The notes: generated by a model from the sequence alone, not told the origin. Counted from the first letter of the stretch, positions 17,453 through 26,735 are shown. The stretch: DNA of 64,000 nt from Clavibacter sepedonicus (GCF_000069225.1 NC_010407.1:496001-560000), one strand, 5' to 3'. Numbers and translations: made by a program.

Positions 17453-18482
17453 GCAAGTGCCCCATCAGTGCTTGGAGGTCGCCGTGGTCAAGGCCGCCAC
17501 CGATAGGGGGCTCCTCGTCGAGATCGGCAAGCTGCTGAACCGCGGGATCGTCGAGGATGCCGCCCATGAAGGCCAGCTTGGCGCCGAGCCGCGCCGCCAC
17601 GACCTCGTCAACGGTGCGCTCCGAGGCGAGAACGGTGACGCGGGTCGAGGTACCGGGCGGGAGCCCAAGGCGGTGGATCCTGTCCAGGCTCTGGAGGAAG
17701 CGGCCGGCCGCGAAGTCGCGGTCAACGTAGACGGCGTCATGGCACTCGTGGTGCAGGCTGATTCCTTCCCCGAGCGTCGCGGGGTTTGACAGCAAGACCA
17801 TGCAGTCGTCGTCGTGCTTGAACCGCCGGATCTGCTCGTCCCGATCCGGCGTGCCCCCGTGCACGACCGCGGGACCAAAGCGCCCGAGGACCCGCTCGAG
17901 GGTGTTAATGCTCCGAATGAAGGTCGACCAGACGAGCGTCTTGCGGCCGCGGGCTGCGTTCTCACTGACGATCGCGAGCACTTCTTGGTACTTGGGCGAC
18001 ATCTCGTACGCGGGCAGGTCCTGCATCAACTGGTAGAGCGTCGAGCGTTCCGGGACCGGCAGCGGCGGCACGCTATACGCCAGCGGCTCGCACCGACCGC
18101 GAGCAGCGCAGGGCTGGTCGCGGCCATAAGCATGTAGACCAGGATCTGGCCGAGCGCCTGAAAGTCGCCTTCGTGCCCCGCGGCGCGGGCGGAGAACTGA
18201 CCGACGAGAGCTTCGTATATCTCGGCGTGCAGCGGGGGCAGTGGGATGGTGCGGATCGTCGTCTCCACAGCGGGCAGGTCGAGCTCGCTTTTGGTCGTGC
18301 GCGTGAAGAGCGGCCTGAGTATGCGGCTCGCGTCGGCCAGGCTCCCGCCGTTGACAGCCCGGATGACGCTCTGGCGCCCCGTCCCCGGCCAGACGAACCC
18401 GAAGAGGTTTTCCAGGTCCTTCGCGCCGTTGGGTGCCGGGGTGCCGGTCAGGATCAGCCGCCGCCTGCTGCGGGGGCCTAGC
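17436..18482 (-). pseudogene. SNF2-family helicase, 3' part only, frameshifted
   Basis: Reads from the IS boundary as RRRLILTGTPAPNG (motif III region), DLENLFGFVWPG, LDLPAVETTIRTIPLPP, then after a frameshift near 18085-18095 as VPPLPVPERSTLYQLMQDLP, KTLVWSTFIRSI, ATLGEGISLHH (motif V) and FLQSLDRIHRLG (motif VI). The N-terminal half with the Walker A and DEAH motifs is absent: its place is taken by the IS and, beyond it, an unrelated gene. Two independent lesions make it a pseudogene. It was the motor of the three-gene locus. Confidence 0.85.
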
Positions 18483-18491
18483 TGTACTGGG

Positions 18492-19454
18492 TCATGACGT
18501 TGGTGACACTCGGGCCGCGGGCGTGAGCCCGTGGCTTGAGTGGATTCGTTCAGTGTTGTAGTGCTCGATGAAGGGGTCAAGCGCGTCGGCGCGGTGTTGG
18601 TTGCTGGTGAAGGGTTGCCGGTAGGCCCACTCGGTCGCGAGGGTCCGGTTGAAGCGCTCGACCTTGCCGTTCTGCCAGGGGCAGTGCGGGCGGATGAACT
18701 TCTGCCGCGCGCCCAGGTCCTGGACGGCGTTCTTGAACGCGGTCGAGTGCCGGTAGGCGAACGCGTTGTCCGTGATGACCCGCTCGATCCGGGTGATCCC
18801 GCGCCCGGCGAAGTACGCCGCTGCGCGGGTCAGGAACCCGGCCGCGGTCGCGCCTTTCTCATCGGGATGGATCTCCGCGTAGGCGAGACGGGTGTGGTCA
18901 TCGACCGCGGCATGGACGTAATCGAACCCGATCCCGCGGCCGCGGACCTGCTCGCTGCGCCCGTGGACCCGCCAGCCGCCTCCGTCCGGGATCCTCCCGA
19001 GCTTCTTCACGTCCACGTGGATCAGATCACCCGGATGCTCGTGCTCATACCGGTGCGCCGTTGACCGGGATGCCCGGATCACGGCCCCGGTTACAGGGTC
19101 CAACCATGCCAACGGCGGCGCCCCGTGCCGGCGCAGGATCCGGGAGATCGTACGGGATGGAACACCTGTCACCGGCGCCAGCCGCGCAGGACCCGCCCGC
19201 AACTGGGCCCGCGCTTCCAGCACGGCCCGTTCCCGCTCCGGGCTCGTTCGCCTCGGTACTGACCGGGGCCGCGATGACCGATCCGTCAGCCCTCGCAGCC
19301 CCTCGGCACGGAACCGGTTCACCCATCGATGCGCGCACTGCCGCGACACCCCCAGCTCCCGCGCGACGTGCGCGACCGGCCGACGATCCTCCACCACCCG
19401 CCGCACGAGGAGAACCCTCCCGTGAACCGTCAGACGAGCATTACCGTGGGACAT
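18492..19454 (-). CDS. IS481-family transposase
   Basis: 320 residues. N-terminal HTH (VARELGVSRQCAHRWVNRFR), then an integrase core with the DDE triad: Asp in DLIHVDVKK, Asp in RVITDNAFAYR, Glu in NGKVERFNR. The ATG at 19454 follows AGGAGG, which is part of a 13-bp inverted repeat that could hide it. No lesion seen; the element may be active. Confidence 0.95.
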   Translation of the reverse strand: MSHGNARLTVHGRVLLVRRVVEDRRPVAHVARELGVSRQCAHRWVNRFRAEGLRGLTDRSSRPRSVPRRTSPERERAVLEARAQLRAGPARLAPVTGVPSRTISRILRRHGAPPLAWLDPVTGAVIRASRSTAHRYEHEHPGDLIHVDVKKLGRIPDGGGWRVHGRSEQVRGRGIGFDYVHAAVDDHTRLAYAEIHPDEKGATAAGFLTRAAAYFAGRGITRIERVITDNAFAYRHSTAFKNAVQDLGARQKFIRPHCPWQNGKVERFNRTLATEWAYRQPFTSNQHRADALDPFIEHYNTERIHSSHGLTPAARVSPTS

Positions 19455-19455
19455 C

Positions 19456-19508
19456 GAGGCCTCCTGGCGATGGTTGAACTGAACAGCTCCATCAAGCCAG
19501 GAGGCCTC
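19456..19508 (-). promoter_or_regulatory. Inverted repeat sequestering the transposase ribosome site
   Basis: GAGGCCTCCTGGC (19456-19468) and its exact complement (19496-19508) flank a 27-base loop. The arm next to the ATG carries AGGAGG, the Shine-Dalgarno site. Transcripts entering from outside would fold and hide the site; a transcript starting inside the loop would not. This is the known protection used by IS10 and others against read-through. Confidence 0.7.
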
Positions 19509-19550
19509 TTCACACGCCCCGAAGTGTCACCAACGTCACGGCCGAGTACA

Positions 19551-21817
19551 CCTAGCGCCCGCGCGTAGTACGTGATCCACGGCGCGCCCGCGAGCCCCAC
19601 CGCGCCGATCTGCTGCGCGATCTGCTCGGCCAGCCAGATCCGCAGGTGCCAGCGGCCGCCGCGCGGGTGGTCGCCGGGCTCGAGGCCGCGGAGGAGCAGG
19701 CGCGCGGCGGCCGCGGAGATCGCCATGCGGCCGAACGGCGTCGCGAACAGGAGGAGACCGGGCACGAGCACCCACCACGAGACGTCGGGCAGCGCGTCGA
19801 AGCCGCCGAGCGGGCGCAGCAGCGCGCTCGCCGTGAGCAGGAGCGCGAGCCAGCGGAGGCTCTGCAGGGCGAGCAGGGGCGCGCCGAGCAGGGTCTGGAT
19901 CCACTGCGTGCGCCGGGGCGTCGGCGTCACGTCCACGCGCGGGCCGCTGCGCTCCGCCCGCGGCGCGCGACCGGCGATGGCCGCGTGCATGGCGCCGAGC
20001 CGCGGGTGAGCGTAGACGTCGGCGACCGTGAACTCGGGGTCGATGGTGCGGATCCGGGCCACGAGCTGGGCCGCCGACAGGGATCCGCCGCCCAGGTCGA
20101 AGAAGTTGGCGTCGGCGCTCGCGATGGGCGTGCCGAGCGCGGCCGACCACATCTCGGCGAGGGGGCGCAGCTCGGCGTCGAGGTCGGCGCCGTCGTCGCC
20201 CGCGGCTCCCGGCAGCGGCCAGGGCAGCGCGGCGCGGTCGACCTTGCCGGAGGTCCGCGTGGGCAGGGAGTCGACCACGCCGATGAGCGGCACCAGCGCG
20301 GCGGGCAGCGCGACGCGGAGGCGCTGCACGGCGTCCTCGCGCGAGAAGGCGGCCGGATCCCGCGGCACGAGGTAGCCGACGAGGACCTGGTTGCCCGCGC
20401 CGGTGGTCTGCACCGCGACGGCCGCGCCCTGCACGTCGTCGAGGTCCTGCAGCGCCGCCTCGATCTCGCCCAGCTCGATGCGCCGGCCCCCCACCTTCAC
20501 CTGGTCGTCGGCGCGGCCCTGGAAGACGAGGCCCGCCGCCTCGAAGCGCACGAGGTCGCCCGAGCGGTAGGCGCGATCCCAGCCGAGGGCGGGGAACGGG
20601 GCGTACTTCTCGGCGTCCTTGGCGGGATCCAGGTAGCGGGCCAGGCCGACGCCGCCGATGATCAGCTCGCCCACGCCGCCCTCGGGCACGCGCGCGCCCT
20701 CGGCGTCGACGACGGCGAGCGTCCAGCCGTCGAGCGGCAGGCCGATGCGCACGGGACCCGGGCCGCCGAGCGGCGCGGCGCACGCGACGACGGTCGCCTC
20801 GGTGGGGCCGTAGGTGTTCCAAACCTCGCGCCCGTCGGTCGCGAGCCGCTGGCCGAGCTCGGGCGGGCAGGCCTCGCCGCCGAAGATCAGCAGTCGGACG
20901 TTCTCGAGCGACTCCGCGGGCCAGAGCGCCGCGAGCGTCGGCACGGTCGAGACGATTGTCACGCCGTGCGTGGTGAGCCAGGGCCCGAGGTCCATGCCGC
21001 TGCGGACGAGGCTGCGCGGCGCCGGCACGAGGCACGCGCCGTGCCGCCAGGCGAGCCACATCTCCTCGCAGCTGGCGTCGAACGCGACCGAGAGGCCGGC
21101 GAGCACGCGGTCGCCCGGGCCGATCGGCTCCTCCGGGAGGAACAGGCGCGCTTCCGCGTCGACGAAGGCCGCGGCCGAGCGGTGCGAGACGGCGACGCCC
21201 TTGGGGGTGCCGGTGGATCCCGAGGTGAAGATGATCCACGCGTCGTCCTCGGGCGCGGGCGGTGCGACGAGCGGCAGCGCGGAGGTGGAGGCGTGCGCGG
21301 CGGCGGCGGGGAGGATGCGGAGCGCGGCGGTGGCTGCGTCCGTCGCGGCGTCCGCGGCGGTCTCGGCGGCATCCGCGGCCCGCGGCGTGTACTCGCCCGT
21401 CCCCGTCACGACGCCCGCGACCCGCGCCTCGCCGAACACGAGTCGCGCGCGCTCGTCGGGGTCGTCCGCGTCCACCGGCACGTACGCGGCACCCGCGGCG
21501 AGCACGCCGAGCACGGTGACGTAGAGGTCGCGGGATCCGGACGGCATGCGGATCCCCACCCGGTCGCCCTTCGCGACGCCGGCCTCCCGCAGCGACGCGG
21601 CCACCTGCACGACGCGCGCCATGAGCTCGCGGTAGCTGAGCGCGCCCTCGCCGTCCTCGATGGCGGACGCGTCGGGGTGCGCGGCGACCGTGGCCCGGAG
21701 CACGTCGACGAGCGTGCGCGGCGGCGTGACGGCGTCGGCCCGGTCGAGCACGTGCTGCATGCGGTCTGCCGCGGCGTCGTCGTGCGGCGTCGCCGCCTCC
21801 GGGGAGGACTCGGGCAT
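19551..21817 (-). pseudogene. Pls/PosA-like non-ribosomal peptide synthetase, truncated by IS
   Basis: The first ~755 codons remain. Adenylation domain motifs: IIFTSGSTGTPKGVAVSH (A3), NTYGPTEATVV (A5), YRSGDLVRF (A7), VKVGGRRIELGEIE (A8), TRTSGKVDRA (A10). A carrier-protein site FFDLGGGSLSAAQL follows, then the first membrane helices. Complete Pls/PosA proteins are about 1300 residues and end with more helices and a left-handed beta-helix acyltransferase part; all that is missing. The frame runs 40 codons into the IS. The adenylation and carrier parts could still be made, but the product-processing half is lost. Confidence 0.88.
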
Positions 21818-21921
21818 GTGGTCTCCGTTCGGATCGTGCGGCGTGCGTACTGTCCGGCCTCCGGGTGAACGGGAGGTGGACTCGCGGCAACCCGGCGTCG
21901 CCGCCGTGCCCGGCGGATCCG

Positions 21922-22290
21922 TCATCCGGCCGCGAGCGCCTCGTCGACCAGGCGGCGCGCCTCGCCGTCGGCCACGCCGAGGCGCCCGGCGAGCTGCGCG
22001 TACGCGACGGCCGCCGCCCGCAGCGCCTGCGGCACGTCGTCCTGCGCGGCGACGTACGACCCGGCCCGCCCGCGCGTCTCGATCACGCCGTCGGCCTCGA
22101 GCTCCTTGTACGCCCGCGCCACCGTGTTGACGGCGACGCCCGCCTGCTCCGCGAGCGCGCGCACGGTCGGCAGCCGCGCGCCGACCGGAAGCTCGCCCTC
22201 GACCGCCCGGCGCGCGATCTCCGCGCGGAGCTGCTCGAAGGGCGGGGCCGCGGATCCCGGGTCGATGCGGTAGCCGGGCGCGGGATCCAT
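21922..22290 (-). CDS. GntR-family (YtrA-type) regulator
   Basis: 122 residues: winged HTH in residues 15-80 (PPFEQLRAEIARRAVEGELPV, LPTVRALAEQAGVAVNTVAR, ADGVIETRGRAGSYV) plus a short helical tail, the size of the YtrA subfamily. Leaderless promoter pattern: TAGCCT, six bases, ATG. It lies 104 bp upstream of the Pls/PosA-like gene on the same strand and divergent from a small membrane protein, either of which may be its target. Confidence 0.9.
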   Translation of the reverse strand: MDPAPGYRIDPGSAAPPFEQLRAEIARRAVEGELPVGARLPTVRALAEQAGVAVNTVARAYKELEADGVIETRGRAGSYVAAQDDVPQALRAAAVAYAQLAGRLGVADGEARRLVDEALAAG

Positions 22291-22413
22291 GCGCCGAGGC
22301 TAGCGATGCCCGGGTGACCGACGGGCGCGACATGCAGGGGTCCGGTGCCCGCGGCCGCCGCCCGCGGGGGAGGATGGGGGAGCGGCACCCGGCCGCCGAC
22401 AGGAGGTAGCCGC

Positions 22414-22785
22414 ATGTCCGAGCTCGAGCTGATCACCATGTGGTCGCGCGCCCGCAAGCAGATGATCACGAGCCAGCTCGCCCCGGTCTTCCTGCTCACC
22501 TCGACGGTCGTGCTCCTGCGCACCGGCCTCGCCGACGCCGACCTCGGCACGCGCCTCGCCGCCGCGCTCATCCTCCTCGCGACGGGCGTCCTCGGCTCGG
22601 CCGTGCAGTTCTCCGTCAACTCGCAGGCCATCGCCATCGCGCGCGACCTCCGCGACCGCGGCGCGGAGTCCCACGCGGCCCGCACGGTCATCGCCGCCGA
22701 GGGCCTCACCAACCTGCTCCGCTACGCCATCCCGGCGCTCTTCGTCGTCATCTACGTCGTGATCCTGGTGGCGCTGTTCTCGTGA
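22414..22785 (+). CDS. Small membrane protein of unknown function
   Basis: 123 residues with an AGGAGG site 7 bases before the ATG. Four hydrophobic segments (APVFLLTSTVVLL, LAAALILLATGVLGSAV, and LLRYAIPALFVVIYVVILVAL near the C terminus). YtrA-type GntR regulators usually control adjacent membrane proteins; this gene is divergent from one, so co-regulation is likely. No family name is offered. Confidence 0.75.
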   Translation: MSELELITMWSRARKQMITSQLAPVFLLTSTVVLLRTGLADADLGTRLAAALILLATGVLGSAVQFSVNSQAIAIARDLRDRGAESHAARTVIAAEGLTNLLRYAIPALFVVIYVVILVALFS

Positions 22786-22795
22786 GGCTCCAACC

Positions 22796-23743
22796 TCACC
22801 TGGGTAGAACGATCGGCAACCACTGCTTTAAGGCGTATACGCCAGCAATGAAGCACGCGGTCCATGTGGGAGCCGCGAGTGCCATCAGAAGCGGTCTTCG
22901 CGTCAATCGTGATAGGAAAGCGGAAGAGTCGGCCGTGATGGTACGTCGAGATCTCTCCAGCAGCATCGCCGCGAATGCGATCGCCCCGACAGCTCCTCCG
23001 ATCAGCGACGTGATGCTGAGGATCGTCTCGAGTTCCGCGACGCGTCGTGCGATCACCATCGTCACGACGAGGTTGAACGCCGCGCCGCGTCCGATGTAGT
23101 CAGCGCAGGTGGCACCCAGCCGTTGCCACCGGGCCCGATGCTCCCTCTCGGCCAGGGAGCTGACGCCGACACGCAGAAGGCCCCATCGCGCCGCCGCGAG
23201 TGTGCGTCGCACGTCGCCCAGGCTCTGAGCGCCGTTGATCTCCTGTCGAGCGCGCTCCTCGATCATGAGGAGTTGTGACCGTGAGCCCGATGTAGCAGCG
23301 GATATGCGCGCCGGGGATTCCCTGTCTGGGGAAGTGCGATCCGGGTGCGTGTCTCCGACAGCCTCACGACTGATGCCGACACCGACGGAGACGGATGTCA
23401 GCATCGCCTCCAGAGACACGATGTCCTCTACCGTCAGGGCTCCGCGCGCGTGCTTCTGGACGTCGCGGGCCCAGCTCGCGTCTGCGCGTCGCAAGCCAGC
23501 AAGAGGGCGGAAGAGCGTGGAGAAGCTGTGACGCACCTCGCTTACGGCGGATTGGGCGAAGGAGACGTCCCTCCCACCGTTGAGTGCGCTGATGCGTTCG
23601 GATGCGCATCGGTTGATGGCGTTCCTCGACGAGAAGGCACCTGTCCCGACCCACACGAGGAACCCTGCCCAGATGGCTCCTTCAAATACGGCTATCGCCA
23701 AGAAAGCGATGGTCGCCCTGTCGATGCTCTCCGAAAGATCCAC
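22796..23743 (-). CDS. Unknown membrane protein, atypical composition
   Basis: About 315 residues from the GTG at 23743 (GGAG upstream); an ATG 90 bases further upstream would add an Arg-rich leader. One N-terminal helix (ATIAFLAIAVFEGAIWAGFLV), a long Arg/Ser-rich cytoplasmic region, and three C-terminal helices (FNLVVTMVIARRV, ILSITSLIGGAVGAIAFAAM, LMALAAPTWTACFIAGVYAL). Base and codon use are clearly poorer in G+C than neighbours, so it was probably acquired horizontally. No homologous family recognised. It ends 10 bp from the convergent membrane gene. Confidence 0.6.
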   Translation of the reverse strand: MDLSESIDRATIAFLAIAVFEGAIWAGFLVWVGTGAFSSRNAINRCASERISALNGGRDVSFAQSAVSEVRHSFSTLFRPLAGLRRADASWARDVQKHARGALTVEDIVSLEAMLTSVSVGVGISREAVGDTHPDRTSPDRESPARISAATSGSRSQLLMIEERARQEINGAQSLGDVRRTLAAARWGLLRVGVSSLAEREHRARWQRLGATCADYIGRGAAFNLVVTMVIARRVAELETILSITSLIGGAVGAIAFAAMLLERSRRTITADSSAFLSRLTRRPLLMALAAPTWTACFIAGVYALKQWLPIVLPR

Positions 23744-23957
23744 GGCGCTCCGTCTCCTCGTCTCTCCCCCGTGACGCAGGCGCCGATGCCTCGACGGCGG
23801 CCGGGAGTGTCGTCGCCGTCGAGTGTCCAGCATCGAGGGGCATCAGCATCGAGGAAAGGGGACCTGTGGATGGTCCTCGTCGAGGAAGTCCTTCGACATC
23901 CGCCACCCGGAAACCGCCGAGTTCAGTAGCGCTCTCAGCGGTGAGGATCGCGTAGCC

Positions 23958-24395
23958 CTACTCCAGCGTCCGGTTCACCAGCCGCGACAGCACGATCGCG
24001 CTCCGCGTGTGGTCGACGTTCGGGGCGAGGCGCACCTTCTCCAGGGCGTCCTCGAGGCTCGGGATGTCGCGGGAGCGGATCCGCACGATGGCGTCCGCGT
24101 CGCCCGTGACGGTGCCCGCGTCGACGACCTCGGGCACGCCCTGCAGGATCCGGCGCAGCTCGTCGGGCGCGACCGTCCCGCGGCAGAACAGCTCCACGTA
24201 GGCCTCGGTGCTGAGCCCGTCGACGGCCGGGTCGACCTGGATCGTGAAGCCGCGGATCACGCCGTCGGCCACCAGCCGGTCGACCCGCCGCTTCACCGCG
24301 CTGGCCGAGAGGCCGACGGTCCCGCCGATGTCGCCGTAGCCGGCGCGGCCGTTCTGGCGGAGGAGGTCGATGATCCGGTGGTCGAGGTTGTCCAT
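23958..24395 (-). CDS. Lrp/AsnC-family regulator of the arginine genes
   Basis: 145 residues: N-terminal HTH (DNLDHRIIDLLRQNGRAGYG, GLSASAVKRRVDRLVADGVI) and C-terminal ligand-binding RAM domain (AYVELFCRG, VVDAGTVTGDADAIVRIR). Leaderless start: TAGGGT, six bases, ATG. It is divergent from the dimethylargininase and ornithine aminotransferase genes, so it very likely regulates them in response to an amino acid such as arginine or ornithine. Confidence 0.9.
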   Translation of the reverse strand: MDNLDHRIIDLLRQNGRAGYGDIGGTVGLSASAVKRRVDRLVADGVIRGFTIQVDPAVDGLSTEAYVELFCRGTVAPDELRRILQGVPEVVDAGTVTGDADAIVRIRSRDIPSLEDALEKVRLAPNVDHTRSAIVLSRLVNRTLE

Positions 24396-24578
24396 GTCCC
24401 GACCCTATGGCGGGATCGTGCGTGGGACCCGGCCCCCACGCGCGGAATCCGCGTGGCCACCGGGTGAACGAGCGTGATCCGCGTGCCAGGCTGTCGGGAA
24501 GGCGTCCCCTCGGGGCTCTGGGACATCGTCCGCCTCCACGACCGCGTCCTCGGGCGCGCCGCACGAAGCAGGAGCACC

Positions 24579-25421
24579 ATGCCCTCCACCCTCTCCCAGC
24601 CCGCGGACACCGCAACCGGCCGCGCCGCCGTCGCGAAGCGCGTGCTCATGTGCCGGCCCGACCACTTCGACGTGGTCTACAAGATCAACCCGTGGATGGA
24701 TCCCGCCGTCCCGACCGACACGTCGCTGGCCGTGCGCCAGTGGCAGACGCTCTACGACACCTACGTGGGCCTCGGCTTCCGGGTCGACCTCATCGACGGG
24801 ATCGCCGGCCTGCCCGACATGGTCTACGCGGCCAACGGCGGCTTCACGCTCGACGGCATCGCGTACGGCGCGGCCTTCCAGCACCCCGAGCGCCAGCCCG
24901 AGGGCCCCGCGTACATGGACTGGTTCCGGGAGGCGGGCTTCGACGTGCGCGTGCCGGAGCAGGTCAACGAGGGCGAGGGCGACATCCTCCTCGTGGGCGA
25001 CACGATCCTCGCGGGCACCGGCTTCCGCAGCGACAGCACGAGCCACGCCGAGGTGGCCCGGATCTTCGACCGCGAGGTCGTGACGCTCCGCCTCGTGAAC
25101 CCGTCGTTCTACCACCTGGACACCGCGATCGCCGTGCTCGACGACACCAACATCGCCTACCTGCCGAGCGCGTTCGACGCCGACAGCCTCGACGAGATCG
25201 AACGCCGCTACCCGGACGCGGTCGAGGTGAGCGAGCAGGACGCGTCGATCCTCGGCCTCAACTCCTACAGCGACGGCCGCAACGTGGTCATCGCCGAGAA
25301 GGCCGTCGGGTTCGAGGCGTCGCTGCGCGAGCGCGGCTACACCCCCATCGGCGTCGACCTGTCCGAGCTGCTGCTCGGCGGCGGCGGCGTGAAGTGCTGC
25401 ACGCTAGAGCTGCGGCAGTGA
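24579..25421 (+). CDS. ddaH: Dimethylargininase / arginine deiminase-like amidinotransferase
   Basis: 280 residues from the ATG at 24579 (AGGAGC upstream). Guanidino-modifying enzyme fold: LMCRPDHFDVVYKINPWMD near the start, ANGGFTLDG, GEGDILLVGDTILAG, YHLDTAIAVLDD with the catalytic His, and GGGGVKCCTLELR with the catalytic Cys near the C terminus. Such enzymes hydrolyse methylated arginine to citrulline. Immediately followed by ornithine aminotransferase, an arrangement seen in actinobacterial arginine catabolism. Confidence 0.9.
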   Translation: MPSTLSQPADTATGRAAVAKRVLMCRPDHFDVVYKINPWMDPAVPTDTSLAVRQWQTLYDTYVGLGFRVDLIDGIAGLPDMVYAANGGFTLDGIAYGAAFQHPERQPEGPAYMDWFREAGFDVRVPEQVNEGEGDILLVGDTILAGTGFRSDSTSHAEVARIFDREVVTLRLVNPSFYHLDTAIAVLDDTNIAYLPSAFDADSLDEIERRYPDAVEVSEQDASILGLNSYSDGRNVVIAEKAVGFEASLRERGYTPIGVDLSELLLGGGGVKCCTLELRQ

Positions 25422-25462
25422 CCGGCGAGACAGCGACCGACGAGACGACGGGAGACCACGCC

Positions 25463-26707
25463 ATGACCGACACCATCGACCGCCCGGCCGCCTCCGAGGC
25501 CGGCGCCCGCGCGATCCGCGCGGAGGAGGAGCACGCCGCGCACAACTACCACCCGCTGCCCGTCGTCGTCGCGTCCGGCCAGGGCGCGTGGGTCACCGAC
25601 CTCGACGGCCGGCGCCTCCTCGACTGCCTCGCCGCGTACTCGGCCGTGAACTTCGGCCACTCGCACCCGGAGCTCGTGCGGGTCGCGACCGAGCAGCTCG
25701 GGCGGATCACCCTCACGAGCCGCGCGTTCCACAACGACAAGCTGGGCCCGTTCGTCACGGCGCTCGCCGAACTCGCGGGCAAGGACATGGTCCTGCCGAT
25801 GAACACGGGTGCGGAGGCCGTGGAGTCCGGCATCAAGGTCGCGCGCGCGTGGGGCTACCGCGTGAAGGGCGTGGCCGCGGGCCGGGCGAAGATCATCGTC
25901 ATGGCCGGCAACTTCCACGGCCGCACCACCACCATCGTCAGCTTCAGCGACGACGAGGAGGCGCGCGCCGACTTCGGGCCGTTCACGCCCGGCTTCGTCA
26001 CCGTCCCGTACGGCGACGCGGCGGCGCTCGAGGCGGCGATCGACGCGGACACGGTCGCCGTGCTCGTGGAGCCGATCCAGGGCGAGGCCGGCATCGTCGT
26101 GCCGCCCGCGGGCTACCTCGCCGACGTGCGGCGCATCTGCACGCGCGAGCGGGTGCTGATGATCGCGGACGAGATCCAGTCGGGCCTCGGCCGCACGGGC
26201 GCGACCTTCGAGTGCGACAACGCCGGCGTCGTGCCGGACCTGTACCTCCTCGGCAAGGCGCTCGGCGGCGGCATCGTGCCCGTCTCCGCGGTCGTCGGCG
26301 ACGCGGACGTGCTGGGCGTCATCCAGCCGGGGCAGCACGGATCCACGTTCGGCGGCAACCCGCTGGCCGCGGCCGTGGGGCACGCGGTCGTCGACATGCT
26401 CGCGTCGGGCGAGCCGCAGGAGCGCGCGCGCCGCCTCGGCGCCGTGCTGCACGCGCGGCTCGCGGACCTCGTCGGCCACGGCGTGCTCGAGGTGCGCGGC
26501 CGGGGTCTCTGGGCGGGCATCGACATCGACCCGGCGCTCGCCACGGGCCGCGCGGTCTGCGAGCGGCTGGCCGAGCGCGGCGTGCTCGCGAAGGACACGC
26601 ACGGCTCGACGATCCGCCTCGCCCCGCCCATCGTGGTGGAGGAGGAGGACCTCGTCTGGGCCGTCGGCCAGCTCGCCGAGGTGCTCGCGGAGCTCGGAGC
26701 GCGCTGA
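25463..26707 (+). CDS. rocD: Ornithine aminotransferase
   Basis: 414 residues. Class III PLP aminotransferase: NTGAEAVESGIKVARAWGYR, GNFHGRTTTIVSFS, VEPIQGEAG, MIADEIQSGLGRTG, and the PLP lysine in LLGKALGGG. The segments YSAVNFGHSHPEL and STFGGNPLAAAV match ornithine--oxo-acid transaminases. Converts ornithine and 2-oxoglutarate to glutamate semialdehyde and glutamate. It lies 41 bp after ddaH on one transcript. Confidence 0.95.
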   Translation: MTDTIDRPAASEAGARAIRAEEEHAAHNYHPLPVVVASGQGAWVTDLDGRRLLDCLAAYSAVNFGHSHPELVRVATEQLGRITLTSRAFHNDKLGPFVTALAELAGKDMVLPMNTGAEAVESGIKVARAWGYRVKGVAAGRAKIIVMAGNFHGRTTTIVSFSDDEEARADFGPFTPGFVTVPYGDAAALEAAIDADTVAVLVEPIQGEAGIVVPPAGYLADVRRICTRERVLMIADEIQSGLGRTGATFECDNAGVVPDLYLLGKALGGGIVPVSAVVGDADVLGVIQPGQHGSTFGGNPLAAAVGHAVVDMLASGEPQERARRLGAVLHARLADLVGHGVLEVRGRGLWAGIDIDPALATGRAVCERLAERGVLAKDTHGSTIRLAPPIVVEEEDLVWAVGQLAEVLAELGAR

Positions 26708-26735
26708 CGGGCGCGCTTCCCGCCGTCCTTGCGCA

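Larger units (their letters stand above)
18483..19550 (-). mobile_element. IS481-family insertion sequence (first copy)
   Basis: 1068 bp. Terminal inverted repeats begin TGTACT at both ends (18483 rightwards; 19550 leftwards on the minus strand) and share TGACGTTGGTGACACT. Flanking hexamers are CCTAGC on both sides (18477-18482 and 19551-19556), agreeing with the NCTAGN target preference known for IS481. It contains one transposase gene. The flanks belong to two different truncated genes, so the present arrangement probably reflects recombination between two copies and not a single clean insertion. Confidence 0.93.

Noticed and set aside
18477..19556. Reading the matching CCTAGC flanks as proof of a single insertion
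   Set aside because: The flanks belong to two different truncated genes and the target preference NCTAGN makes a chance match easy.
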